NCBI GenBank assembly: GCA_045114775.1 | Contig: JBGULC010000012.1 | Span: 62,001 to 126,000 of the forward strand | Source: UBA3792 sp045114775 | Lineage (GTDB): Bacteria; Bacillota; Clostridia; Christensenellales; CAG-138 | DNA: 64,000 nucleotides | Direction: 5' to 3' | Shown here: positions 17,033 through 25,236 of the stretch, one piece after another | How the letters are laid out: each line of letters begins with the position of its first letter | How positions within the stretch are numbered: position 1 is the stretch's first letter | Made by a program: the position numbers and the translations under genes | Notes under the pieces: model-generated | The model's database searches: none | What the model was told of the DNA's origin: nothing | What the model saw: only the letters and a program-made list of their open reading frames with translations

Positions 17033-17701
17033 ATGGATTACAAGGCACTTGCAGCCAATGTTGAAAACCGTGAAGGGTTCGGAACGCAGGAATGGGTCTA
17101 CCGCGTCCTGCGCGCCGGTATTGTAAACGGTGCTTTACCCGGCGGAATGCAGCTGAAGCAGGATGAGATCTCGGCCGCGCTGAACGTCAGCCACATTCCG
17201 GTCCGCGAAGCGCTGCGTCAGCTTGAAGCGCAGCATCTTGTGACGATCCACGCCAACCGCGGCGCGACGGTCACCGAGCTGTCCCGCGAGATGCTGATCA
17301 ACACCATGCAGGTCCGCGCCGCGATCTCCATCGCAATGCTGAAGATCGCCGTTCCGCGCATGACCGAAGAAGATTTTCAGGCGCTTGACGCAATTCTGGA
17401 AGAGGAGCGCAAGACCACCGAAACGATCGCGACCGAGAACCTCAACATTCGTTTCCACGAAGTCCTGATCGCGAAGGCGAACAATCCGGTCGCGGATATG
17501 CTGATGGAGATCATCCACGCAAACATCGACCGGTATCTTCGTACCGGCTTCTACAGCGACGCCGCGGACCGCGAGAATTCCGTGGTCGAGCATGAACGGA
17601 TCCTTTCCGCATGCAAGGCGGGCAACGTCGCCGAAGCGGTCGAGCTTCTCTATGCGCACATCATGGACGCCGCCGCGCTGATCCCGGAAACCGTTCAATA
17701 A
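17033..17701 (+). CDS. GntR family transcriptional regulator (FadR/FCD type)
   Basis: 222 residues. A winged helix-turn-helix (about 20-85: LKQDEISAALNVSHIPVREALRQLEA) is joined to an all-helical FCD ligand domain (about 90-215) with metal-ligand-like residues in RFHEVLIAKANN and HERILSACKAGN. Such proteins sense organic acids or sugar acids. ATG 17033 with GGAG upstream is preferred over GTG 17024. It is a single-gene unit with a strong promoter and terminator; the neighbouring genes do not show what it regulates beyond itself. Confidence 0.93.
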   Translation: MDYKALAANVENREGFGTQEWVYRVLRAGIVNGALPGGMQLKQDEISAALNVSHIPVREALRQLEAQHLVTIHANRGATVTELSREMLINTMQVRAAISIAMLKIAVPRMTEEDFQALDAILEEERKTTETIATENLNIRFHEVLIAKANNPVADMLMEIIHANIDRYLRTGFYSDAADRENSVVEHERILSACKAGNVAEAVELLYAHIMDAAALIPETVQ

Positions 17702-17712
17702 TCCGCACACGC

Positions 17713-17745
17713 AAAACAGCCGTCTGCACAGACGGCTGTTTTTTT
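17713..17745 (+). terminator. Terminator of the GntR gene
   Basis: ACAGCCGTCTG and CAGACGGCTGT form an eleven-pair stem followed by seven T. Its T run overlaps the stop codon of the convergent small membrane protein gene. Confidence 0.9.
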
Positions 17746-17914
17746 ATGGCATCCGATAGAATTCCCACAGCAGCAGCGCCGCAGCCGCCGAGCAAAGCAG
17801 CAGCAGCGCGCCGATCGCCGCGGCCTGACCGCGCCTGCGTCTCTTGACGCTGTGGTAAAGATACAGTCCGCCGTAACCCAGCGGCAGCAGCAGCATTCCG
17901 AAAAACAGGATCAC
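17744..17914 (-). CDS. Small two-helix membrane protein at the end of the ger operon (candidate germinant receptor D subunit)
   Basis: 56 residues. It starts with GTG 17914, four bases after the gerC stop, and the sequence AAGGAG at the gerC end serves as its ribosome site seven bases away. It has two hydrophobic helices (about 2-20 and 31-52) joined by a basic loop HSVKRRRRGQ and ends in WEFYRMP. Small two-helix D subunits modulate GerA-type germinant receptors in some spore formers, and the size, topology and place fit. The assignment is by analogy, not by recognised sequence identity. Confidence 0.7.
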   Translation of the reverse strand: MILFFGMLLLPLGYGGLYLYHSVKRRRRGQAAAIGALLLLCSAAAALLLWEFYRMP

Positions 17915-17918
17915 GGCG

Positions 17919-19076
17919 TCACTCCTTCTGCGGATCGTGCGGGCTGTGCGAAAGCATGACCGTCACCGAAAACGTGACCGAAAGCGTCCGATACGCCGCT
18001 TTCCAATCATACCGCTCCCACTCCTCCGCCGTTTTCATGCGCATCGCCTCGAATCTGCCGAAGCCCATTGCGTCGCTGCCCGCGCGCTGCAGCGCGGAAA
18101 GGACCGCGCTGAGCTCCCCTTCCAGCTCCCGCTCCAGGAAGTCTTTCAGCTCGTCGCTCCGAATCGGCAGCTTTTCCGGCTCCTTCGGATCGACCTCCAG
18201 AAACAGTTCGATCCGCGCCGTCCTTCCGTCCGATCGGATCTTCGGCGCATGCATCCGATAGAGGGTCACCGTGATCTCCTCTCCGCTCGGGAGTGTAAAG
18301 CCGAGATCGCCCTTTCGGAACCCGTCGGTCACCATCAGCGTCTCCATCGTGTGTCTTCCGTCCAGGATCCCGACCATACGGTCTCCGTCGAATACGGCGC
18401 TGCCCGCGGTAGAGGTTTTGAGAAGGCTTTCCGTCAACAACGACCCGCCGACATACGGATAGGTCTCCTTGCCGATCAGATCCTCGGTAAGCCCGTATTC
18501 GTTGACAGCCGCGTAAGCGAGCATCGCGTCGAAACGCTGATCGGAGATCGCCGCAAGGTACGTCCCGTAGCCCGCGTCCGCGCTGACGCCGGAGGATTTT
18601 TCGAGATCCCCGACCGACGTCTTGATCTTGCGGAGCGACGGGTCCGCGTCCGAAAGCCAGCCCTCGAATACGTCCCGCAGAGGCGGCTTTGCGACGACGA
18701 CGCGCAGGTTCGGCCAAAGATCCGGCTTGCCGAACGCAAAGTCCAGAAACGCGCTCTGCTCCCCCGTCCTCGCAAGGTCCTCGCCGATCACCAGCAGCGA
18801 CGCGCGGGAAAAGCTCAGCCGGCTCGGATACGACGCGTTCAGGGTTTCATACGCCTCCGAAAAGCTTCTCGCCTCGGCTGTGATCACCTTGTTTTCGACC
18901 TTCGTTTCCTCTGCGCCGCCCGGCGCGGACACGAGCAGCGTCACAAGGTACGGCATCGTCGTTCCGCGCTCGACGCCGACGTTCAGCACGTACGCGTATT
19001 CGTCGATGTTCTTTGTCTGCATGCACCCGCATAAGAGCAGCAGCGCACAGAGCGGGATCAAACGGAAGCGATGCAT
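17919..19076 (-). CDS. gerC: Spore germination protein, Ger(x)C family lipoprotein
   Basis: 385 residues. The signal peptide ends in a lipobox with Cys18 (LLLCGC), followed by the family start KNIDEYAYVLNVGVERG. The three-domain GerC fold sits on the outside of the spore inner membrane as part of the nutrient germinant receptor. ATG 19076 overlaps the gerB end by 19 bp; an open frame continues upstream but lacks family similarity. A long C-terminal helix (ELKDFLERELEGELSAVLSALQ) is the third domain's conserved part. Confidence 0.93.
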   Translation of the reverse strand: MHRFRLIPLCALLLLCGCMQTKNIDEYAYVLNVGVERGTTMPYLVTLLVSAPGGAEETKVENKVITAEARSFSEAYETLNASYPSRLSFSRASLLVIGEDLARTGEQSAFLDFAFGKPDLWPNLRVVVAKPPLRDVFEGWLSDADPSLRKIKTSVGDLEKSSGVSADAGYGTYLAAISDQRFDAMLAYAAVNEYGLTEDLIGKETYPYVGGSLLTESLLKTSTAGSAVFDGDRMVGILDGRHTMETLMVTDGFRKGDLGFTLPSGEEITVTLYRMHAPKIRSDGRTARIELFLEVDPKEPEKLPIRSDELKDFLERELEGELSAVLSALQRAGSDAMGFGRFEAMRMKTAEEWERYDWKAAYRTLSVTFSVTVMLSHSPHDPQKE

Positions 19077-20152
19077 TTCGGTTTCCTCCTTCTCGGTTTC
19101 AACAGGATCAGCGGGAACGGCACGGAGATCAGCGTCCAGCCGTAGCCGTACAGAAACTTCAGGATCGCGACCGTCGTCTCGGAATCGTAGTACAGCACCT
19201 GGATCAGCGTAATCGCAAACGCCGAAAGGCACAGCACGACCGGCCGCACGTCCCGCACGCCGAAGGTCTTTGAGAACAGCACGCCCGCGGCGTACAGATA
19301 GAATCCCGCGCTGAGGATCGCGCCGGAGAGCCACAGAAACAGCACCGCGCGGTCGAGCCGCAGCGTCGGATTTTCGGCGCGCACCTCGACAAGCATCCGG
19401 TAGAACGGTGCGGGCATCTCTCTGAGCTGCGTATAGGAAAACGTCATGGACAGCGCAAACAGCGCCGCCGCCGCAAGGAGCCCGCCCGCGATCGCGCCGA
19501 TGCGTCCGGCGCTTCGCATGGCAAGCCGGTCCTGCGTGCCCTCGCCGATACACAGAAGCGCCAGAAGCGGCGGCGCGGTGCGAAGCTGTGCGGCTCCCGC
19601 CAGCGTAAAAAGCGAAAAGGGATCCCCGATCGGGATCGGGTAAATGCGGTACAGGCGATATTCGCCGACGCCGGAGAGCAGCGCAGCGACGATCGAAACG
19701 AGCAAAATCGGCAGCAGGATCCGCGCGGTCCGCACGATCGTTTCCGCGCCGAGCGCAGTGAGAAGAAACAGGCACGGCAAAAGCCACAGGCAGGCGGTCA
19801 CCTGCTTCGATTCCGTAAAGACATACTGCGTCATCGTCAGAAGAAAGCTTTCCAACGGCTGCATAGCCGCAAGCACGAGCGCGAGGACAAGCGGGATCGC
19901 GAGCGCCGCCTTCCACCGCGAGTCGCCGATCAGCGCAGAAAGATCGCTGCCGCCGCGCACGCGGAGCGTCCAGATCACGATCTCGAACAGCAGCAGCGCC
20001 TGAATGCAGGAGATGATCTCCGCGATCCACGACGCGTTCCCGCCGCTGTAAAGCGCGCGGCTGTCCACCGAGAAGCATGCGCTGAAGAAGGTCGCGGTCA
20101 GCACGATCGCCGCGCTCTCCTGCCGCCCGAACGAACCGATTCGAAGATTCAT
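19058..20152 (-). CDS. gerB: Spore germination protein, GerB family (amino acid/polyamine permease fold)
   Basis: 364 residues with about ten membrane helices. The N-terminus LRIGSFGRQESAAIVLTAT and the loop YRLYRIYPIPIGDP with downstream helices are typical of GerB/spore permeases. This subunit is thought to bind the amino acid or nutrient germinant. Its start overlaps the gerA stop by 4 bp (ATGA). The germinant cannot be predicted here. Confidence 0.93.
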   Translation of the reverse strand: MNLRIGSFGRQESAAIVLTATFFSACFSVDSRALYSGGNASWIAEIISCIQALLLFEIVIWTLRVRGGSDLSALIGDSRWKAALAIPLVLALVLAAMQPLESFLLTMTQYVFTESKQVTACLWLLPCLFLLTALGAETIVRTARILLPILLVSIVAALLSGVGEYRLYRIYPIPIGDPFSLFTLAGAAQLRTAPPLLALLCIGEGTQDRLAMRSAGRIGAIAGGLLAAAALFALSMTFSYTQLREMPAPFYRMLVEVRAENPTLRLDRAVLFLWLSGAILSAGFYLYAAGVLFSKTFGVRDVRPVVLCLSAFAITLIQVLYYDSETTVAILKFLYGYGWTLISVPFPLILLKPRRRKPKCIASV

Positions 20153-21741
20153 GCGCGCCTCCTTTTCGTGTTCGACCAGTCGGACGCCTCCGCGCGGTTT
20201 TTCAGCCCGGCGCGGAACAGCAGATGCTCCCGGTGCTTCGTGACCGGCGCGAACGGCGCGAAAAACGGCACTCCGAAGCTCTTTACGGAGCACATCGCCG
20301 CCGTCGCGCAAAGGCCTGTGACCGTAACCCCCAAAAGCCCGGCAAGCGTCGCAGCAATACACAGCAGGATGCGGTAGTACGCTGCCGCGACCTGCGCGCT
20401 GTAATCCGGGATCGTGAAATTACCAAGTCCCGTCAGCGCGACGATGATCAACACGACCGTCGACACGATATTTGCGGAGACCGCCGCCTGGCCCAGAAGC
20501 AGACCGCCGATGATCCCGATCGCATGACCGATCGAGCCCGGCACCCGCAGTCCCGCCTCGCGTACGAGCTGAAACACCAGCAGTAAAAAGATCATCTCCA
20601 TCCACAGCGGCAGGAACACCATCGCGCGCGACGCGATCACGGTCTCCAGGATCTCGCTCGAAAGCTGTCCCGGATGGTGCAGCGCGAGCGCGAGAAAATA
20701 CGCCGGCAGGTACGTCGAAAGGATCGCGCCGACCATGCGCACCAGACGCACGATCGACCCGACCGGCTGCCGCATATCGAGATCCTCGCCGCTTTCGAGC
20801 AGCGAACCGACCGTGATCGGCAGCACGCCCGCCATCGGACAGCCCTCCATGAGCAGCGCGATCCGCCCGTCCAGCACCGCCGACGCCGCGCGGTCCGGCC
20901 GCTCGGTCTTCAGCATTTGCGGAAGCGGCAGGCAGGAATGGTCCTCAATGAGCTGCTCGAGCCGTCCGACAGTCAGCCGCATGTCGGTGGAAACGCCGTC
21001 GAGCCGCCGTCTGACCTCCCGAAGAAGCGTCGGATTCACCGTCCCGTCAAGATACGCAAGCACAAGCTTCGTCCGGTTCGTACCGCCGGAATCGCGGAAT
21101 TCGCAGACGAAATCCGGCCGTTTCAGGATCCGCCGCAAAAGCGTTACGTTCGTACGGATGTTTTCCGTGAACGCCTCCTTCGGCCCCATGATCGTCATCT
21201 CGTTTTCGGGCGGGCCGACAGGCCGCGAAACGAACCCGCGCGTATCGCAGAGGATCGCCCGGCTCGCGCCGTCGAAAAGGACCGCCGTACGCCCCTCCGC
21301 AATCGCCTGTACAAGCTCGTCCATCGAATCGGAAAGCCCGGTCTCGTTCATCTCGAGCGCGAGGCTTGCGAACCGCTCCGGAAGGCGGGCAAAAGGTATT
21401 CCTTCCGCATCGAATGCGTGCGCCGGACGCAGGATGAAATCGGCGATCTTGGCGTCATCCGCCATGCCGTTCATACAGACGGCGAGCGCGCGGATTTTTG
21501 CGCCGATCCGAAACGGCCTGATGATCAGGTCCGAATTGATCGTTGCGCGAAAGATCTCCCTTAAGCGCTTCTCGTTCGCGTCCAGATCCTTTTTGAGCCG
21601 CCCGTGCGATCCGGGCCGCTCCGCTTGTTTCTCTTTTTGCTGTGCGAAAAAAGGCGGGGTCCCGAGGGACTCCGTCTCCTTAAGCTCAAACCGATCGTAC
21701 GGCTCGTCAAATCGTAAAAAAGAACGGATCGCTTTCTTCAT
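20149..21741 (-). CDS. gerA: Spore germination protein, GerA family
   Basis: 530 residues. A large soluble N-terminal part with LRRILKRPDFVCEFRDSGGTNRTKLVLAYLDGTVNP is followed by about five to six membrane helices and a soluble tail (FAPFAPVTKHREHL). This is the standard GerA layout of the germinant receptor ion-channel-like subunit. ATG 21741 has no strong ribosome site; an in-frame GTG at 21756 is an alternative. It is first in the gerABC operon and expected to be made in the forespore, although I see no clear sigma-G promoter. Confidence 0.92.
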   Translation of the reverse strand: MKKAIRSFLRFDEPYDRFELKETESLGTPPFFAQQKEKQAERPGSHGRLKKDLDANEKRLREIFRATINSDLIIRPFRIGAKIRALAVCMNGMADDAKIADFILRPAHAFDAEGIPFARLPERFASLALEMNETGLSDSMDELVQAIAEGRTAVLFDGASRAILCDTRGFVSRPVGPPENEMTIMGPKEAFTENIRTNVTLLRRILKRPDFVCEFRDSGGTNRTKLVLAYLDGTVNPTLLREVRRRLDGVSTDMRLTVGRLEQLIEDHSCLPLPQMLKTERPDRAASAVLDGRIALLMEGCPMAGVLPITVGSLLESGEDLDMRQPVGSIVRLVRMVGAILSTYLPAYFLALALHHPGQLSSEILETVIASRAMVFLPLWMEMIFLLLVFQLVREAGLRVPGSIGHAIGIIGGLLLGQAAVSANIVSTVVLIIVALTGLGNFTIPDYSAQVAAAYYRILLCIAATLAGLLGVTVTGLCATAAMCSVKSFGVPFFAPFAPVTKHREHLLFRAGLKNRAEASDWSNTKRRRA

Positions 21742-21908
21742 GCATAAAGCTTGCACAAAAATCGCGTCCGTTATACCCGAAGGAAACGTTGCTTTGCGCT
21801 TCGTTCGACTGTGTCGGAAGGAAATGCGCTCCCATCCGTCTGTTCGTCCTGCCGGCACGGCGGCGAGCCGTAAACCGCTTTATTCAGACGCCGCGTTCAC
21901 GTCCTTTA

Positions 21909-22814
21909 TCACTCCCCGCGTTTTCCCACCAGCACCCAGATCATCGGGCGAACGCCAATGCCGTTATTCGACACACGGCAGGTGTAGAACGGCTGTCCGA
22001 CCATATCGCAATAGGTCGCATTCGTCTGATCCAGCCCGGGCGTGCGCATCCACCACTTACAGGTTCCGTATCGCGCGTGCGTCTCGATGCCACGCGCAGT
22101 TGCATACGCAGAAGGCCAAGCCGCAAGGGTTTCGATGCTTGGATTGCCGACGCAATACTCCAGCAGTTCATCGAACGCCAGAATCAGGACATGATCCTCC
22201 GTATCCCTGCCGCCCCTCGTCAAGCTTGCACTGTTACCTTTATTCTTCGTTTTTGTATTCGGGATCAACAGCTTTTCGGTTTCAGTAAACGCACTGTCAT
22301 AAAAGATCCCGTTCAGAAACGTCCTCAATGAGCAGTCTTCCCAGGTGGTTTCGCGTTGTTCCTCATTATACGGCGCTTCCTCCAGAACATCCGTTGCCCA
22401 AAGCAGCAGCCGTCCGTCCCGTTCGGTAAGCACGAGCCATTTGATCGGCTCGGGGCCGTTGTTCGGATCGTTGTCCTGCTCGTAGTGTCCGAACCGAATA
22501 TAATCGCCAGGTTTCGCCGCTTTCAGCGCAGCCGCCTGCGTCGTATCCGTCTGCATGGAGAACGCGATTTCCGCCGCACGGTCGTTCGCGTCGCGATAGG
22601 TTCCGATCGACTCGAAGATTTCGATCGCCTCGGCGACATTGCCGTTTTGCAAAGCTTCTTCAGCCTGCGCGTATTTCTTGCCCGGGATGATCCGGTCGCG
22701 CAGCAAAAGCCAGGTCGCCAACCCTGTGCCTGCCAGCAGAACGATCGCCAGACAAACGATTATAATCGTGTTCCTTTTCTTTTTCCATGCAGCGGGATCC
22801 AGATGTGCAGCCAT
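21909..22814 (-). CDS. Membrane-anchored DUF6273 domain protein
   Basis: 301 residues: a basic N-terminus (WKKKRN), one membrane helix (about 15-37), a short TPR-like segment (KYAQAEEALQNGNVAEAIEIFESIG) and a C-terminal DUF6273-like domain with GDYIRFGHYEQD, PIKWLVL and the aromatic-rich KWWMRTPG. The last domain is related to formylglycine-enzyme/C-type-lectin-like surface modules of unknown function. ATG 22814 has GAGGAGAA upstream. It is a stand-alone gene. Confidence 0.8.
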   Translation of the reverse strand: MAAHLDPAAWKKKRNTIIIVCLAIVLLAGTGLATWLLLRDRIIPGKKYAQAEEALQNGNVAEAIEIFESIGTYRDANDRAAEIAFSMQTDTTQAAALKAAKPGDYIRFGHYEQDNDPNNGPEPIKWLVLTERDGRLLLWATDVLEEAPYNEEQRETTWEDCSLRTFLNGIFYDSAFTETEKLLIPNTKTKNKGNSASLTRGGRDTEDHVLILAFDELLEYCVGNPSIETLAAWPSAYATARGIETHARYGTCKWWMRTPGLDQTNATYCDMVGQPFYTCRVSNNGIGVRPMIWVLVGKRGE

Positions 22815-22867
22815 ATTCTTCTCCTCTCGGTCAGCTTTTGTTAAGTTTCAGTCGCAAGCTTGATGTT

Positions 22868-23665
22868 TCAGATCTTGCCCTCCGTGCCGCCGTCTTCCTC
22901 CGCCGTCCGCCCGACAAACTTTTTATACAGCTCCGGAAGGTCGTAATGCACATGATAGCGCAGCGGATGCAGCAGCCGGAAGAACGAGCGCTTTTTCTCC
23001 GTTCCGACGTTGACGCGTCGGATCATCGTGAATCCGCGAAACGGCGGCATGTAAGAGATCAGGTCGTTGACGTCGGCAAAGTTTTCGCAGTCGGTGCACA
23101 GCGTCGCGAGATACCGGCGCATGCGTTTCTTGTTCAGCGGCGTGCATTTGAACGGGCGAACGCTGCCGAACGTGTAGAGATACGGCTTCACGCCGAAATT
23201 GTAGTTCAGGTCCTGGCAGCAAAGGCATGCGATCCCCGATCCCAGCGACCAGCCGAGGATCTCCGTCGCCGCGTCCGGGTGCGCTTCTTTGAGCGCAGCC
23301 CACTGTTCGCGCACCTCATGCTTGACCGCAAGGTACATATTGCCCCAGCCGTGATGCACCCGAAGCTGCAGCGGTTCGCCCTCGAAGTCGATCGCCGCGT
23401 AGTAGCGGCTCGCAAACTCAAAGACGTTCGCGATCCAGTCGATGGTGCCGAATGTGCGCTGAAAATGCAGCTGGATCACGTCGCGGTCCGGCTCGTAGTG
23501 GATCTCGTAATTGACCTCGTGCGCGATCTTCAGAAACCTGCCGAGCTTGGTGGTGTTGTACTTTTTTGCAACGTACTTCACCGGATAGGTCACCCTTCCG
23601 GTGTGCGTAAAGTCCTCGCTTGTATTGATGAAATACTCCTCAAACGGGAGTCTCCGGTATGTCAT
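22868..23665 (-). CDS. Lipase class 3-like alpha/beta hydrolase
   Basis: 265 residues. The nucleophile elbow GWSLGSGIA (GxSxG) lies in ATEILGWSLGSGIACLCC, preceded by a lid-like region and HHGWGNMYLAV, as in class 3 lipases. An aspartate and late histidines are available for the triad. No signal peptide is seen, so it may act inside the cell. ATG 23665 has AGGGG upstream. The substrate is unknown. Confidence 0.85.
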   Translation of the reverse strand: MTYRRLPFEEYFINTSEDFTHTGRVTYPVKYVAKKYNTTKLGRFLKIAHEVNYEIHYEPDRDVIQLHFQRTFGTIDWIANVFEFASRYYAAIDFEGEPLQLRVHHGWGNMYLAVKHEVREQWAALKEAHPDAATEILGWSLGSGIACLCCQDLNYNFGVKPYLYTFGSVRPFKCTPLNKKRMRRYLATLCTDCENFADVNDLISYMPPFRGFTMIRRVNVGTEKKRSFFRLLHPLRYHVHYDLPELYKKFVGRTAEEDGGTEGKI

Positions 23666-23750
23666 GCCCCTGCCTCGTCCGTGATCTTCGGATGCATTAT
23701 AACACGGATCCCGCCGCATTTCAATCCGATCCCGACCGAAATACGGCGTC

Positions 23751-24434
23751 TTATTTTGCCTTGCCCGCGGTCATACGAAAACTCGTTTGTATCAGCGCCG
23801 TCACCTCGTCGTCGGACAGCGTATCGTCGAGCGCGACCGTAATCCAGCTTTTGTGGTTCATGTGATACGCTGGGTATACGCCGTCCCTCTCCGGCCTTCC
23901 CTCGATAGGGTCGATCTTGAGGTTCATCACGTCGATCATCGTTCCGTCCGCATCCTTTGTGAGAAGCCCCTTGCTGATATGCATGACCAGCGCAAACCAC
24001 TTGCCGCTGTCCGCATGGCGGAACGTACCCGCGTTGTCATACGGGCTCTGTCCCCACGGAAAATCCGGCTTTACGCCGTACGTTTTCAGGATCCATTCCT
24101 TGATGCGGTTCGCCTGATCGGACGCAAACGGTACGTCCCGGCAGCAGGCGTCCGCAAGGCCTTCCAGCAGCGCTTCATACGCGGACCGCACCTTGTTCAC
24201 ATACGCGCCGTTGTAGCGTTCCGCCCGAAGCGGCGCGTATTCCTCGCCGTTCATGGCGTCGATCACCGTACCGGAAACCGCGCCGCCGTCCGTCACCAAA
24301 ATGCGCGCGGAAAAATCGCCGTCCAGAAACGCCGCTTCATACAAGTATCCGTCGTCCGTTTTCCGAAAGCCGAATGTCTCCATGGCTTCCGGCACGAAGC
24401 GTTTTCGCTGAAAAACCTTTTCCTCGATGGTCAT
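23751..24434 (-). CDS. MmcQ/YjbR family protein with N-terminal extension
   Basis: 227 residues, about twice a minimal MmcQ/YjbR protein. The C-terminal half (about 108-220) carries the YjbR pattern with a CyaY-like fold: KPDFPWGQSPYDNAGTFRHADSGKWFALVM, VMNLKIDP and MNHKSWITVALDD. The N-terminal half is a separate small domain (FGFRKTDDGYLYEAAFLDGDF). YjbR is described as DNA-binding, but the physiological role is unclear. It is 4 bp from the stop of the GNAT gene upstream, so the two are probably co-transcribed. Confidence 0.88.
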   Translation of the reverse strand: MTIEEKVFQRKRFVPEAMETFGFRKTDDGYLYEAAFLDGDFSARILVTDGGAVSGTVIDAMNGEEYAPLRAERYNGAYVNKVRSAYEALLEGLADACCRDVPFASDQANRIKEWILKTYGVKPDFPWGQSPYDNAGTFRHADSGKWFALVMHISKGLLTKDADGTMIDVMNLKIDPIEGRPERDGVYPAYHMNHKSWITVALDDTLSDDEVTALIQTSFRMTAGKAK

Positions 24435-24438
24435 GTTG

Positions 24439-24912
24439 TTATCCTTCCGGTCGGTCGATCCGATAGTATTTGAAGGTTTCGTCCTCGCCTGTCAGCGTAA
24501 ACCCGATTTTTTCCAGAACGTGCTGACTGCGCGTATTCGGCAGGATCGAATCCGCGTACAGCGTCGGGATGTCCAGCTCGTAAAACACGTACTGCACCGC
24601 CAGCCGCTCCGCCTGTGTTCCGATCCCGCGGTCCTTGTATGCTGCGCCTTTCAGGCAAAGTCCCATCGTCGCGCACTTTTTGTCCTCGATGTTCTTCAAT
24701 ACAATCTCGCCGACGATCTCGTCGCCGCGCATGATCGCAAGCGGGATCCTCTTGAGGTCGATCTGCCGCTGCACGTAGCGATCGACGGTTTCCGGATCGT
24801 ATACGTACGGAACGCATTTCGACGGATCGAGGTACAGTTCCGGGCTGTTTTCGTATTCTTTCAGATAGCGGTGATACATCTCCCGCGTCATGGGCTTCAG
24901 CGTGATCTCCAT
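24439..24912 (-). CDS. GNAT family N-acetyltransferase
   Basis: 157 residues. EIVLKNIEDKKCATMGLCLKGAAYKDRGIGTQAERLAVQYVF holds the acetyl-CoA binding motif A with R/Q-x-x-G-x-G/A-like RGIGTQ, and ILPNTRSQHVLEKIGF is the typical RimJ/RimL-type motif B. ATG 24912 with GGAG seven bases upstream is chosen over the longer frame. The acceptor substrate is unknown. Confidence 0.9.
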   Translation of the reverse strand: MEITLKPMTREMYHRYLKEYENSPELYLDPSKCVPYVYDPETVDRYVQRQIDLKRIPLAIMRGDEIVGEIVLKNIEDKKCATMGLCLKGAAYKDRGIGTQAERLAVQYVFYELDIPTLYADSILPNTRSQHVLEKIGFTLTGEDETFKYYRIDRPEG

Positions 24913-25063
24913 ACGAATCTCCGATGTGTATGATGGTTTATTATACCTGAAAACCGGTCGTATTTCAACCGTTCCGTACCGCATGCGTATTATTGAAAAG
25001 CCCTAACGCAAAGCTTTCGCGCGACAGAGTCGTCGCCGCGGCGTTCGAGTCCTCCGTCATAAA

Positions 25064-25105
25064 GCCAAACAAAAAACCACCCATGCGGGTGGTCTTTTGT
25101 TTGGC
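25064..25105 (-). terminator. Terminator of tRNA-Trp, extended inverted repeat
   Basis: ACCACCC (25076-25082) pairs with GGGTGGT (25087-25093), with TTTTTT after it on the minus strand. The symmetry continues outward (GCCAAACAAAA with TTTTGTTTGGC), so the full repeat spans 25064-25105 and includes the CCA end of the tRNA. Confidence 0.85.
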
Positions 25106-25175
25106 AGGGGCAGAAGGACTCGAACCCTCAAGAACGGTTTTGGAGACCGCTATGTTACCATTACATCATGCCCCT
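25102..25175 (-). tRNA. tRNA-Trp (anticodon CCA)
   Basis: 74 bases folding as a normal cloverleaf: acceptor AGGGGCA with TGCCCCT, D stem ATGT/ACAT, anticodon stem GCGGT/ACCGT with loop CTCCAAA (anticodon CCA), T arm GAGGG-TTCGAGT-CCTTC. The discriminator base is G73, as expected for Trp, and CCA is encoded. It is the only tRNA I see in the window. Confidence 0.97.
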
Positions 25176-25193
25176 ATTTCGTTTGCAAGCGGT

Positions 25194-25222
25194 ATCATAC
25201 CACAGCCGCAAACAAATTGCAA
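25194..25222 (-). promoter_or_regulatory. Promoter of tRNA-Trp
   Basis: TTGCAA (25222-25217), 17 bp, extended TGG-TATGAT (TATGAT at 25199-25194), about 12 bp ahead of the mature 5' end. Confidence 0.8.
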
Positions 25223-25236
25223 GCATTTTTTCGGAC

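Noticed and set aside
17919..20078. GerC with a 334-residue N-terminal extension
   Set aside because: The extension is the wrong frame through gerB; the lipoprotein signal peptide begins at ATG 19076.
25036..25060. GTTCGAGTCC-like T-loop sequence on the plus strand near tRNA-Trp
   Set aside because: No matching stems or acceptor arm can be drawn around it, so it is not a second tRNA.
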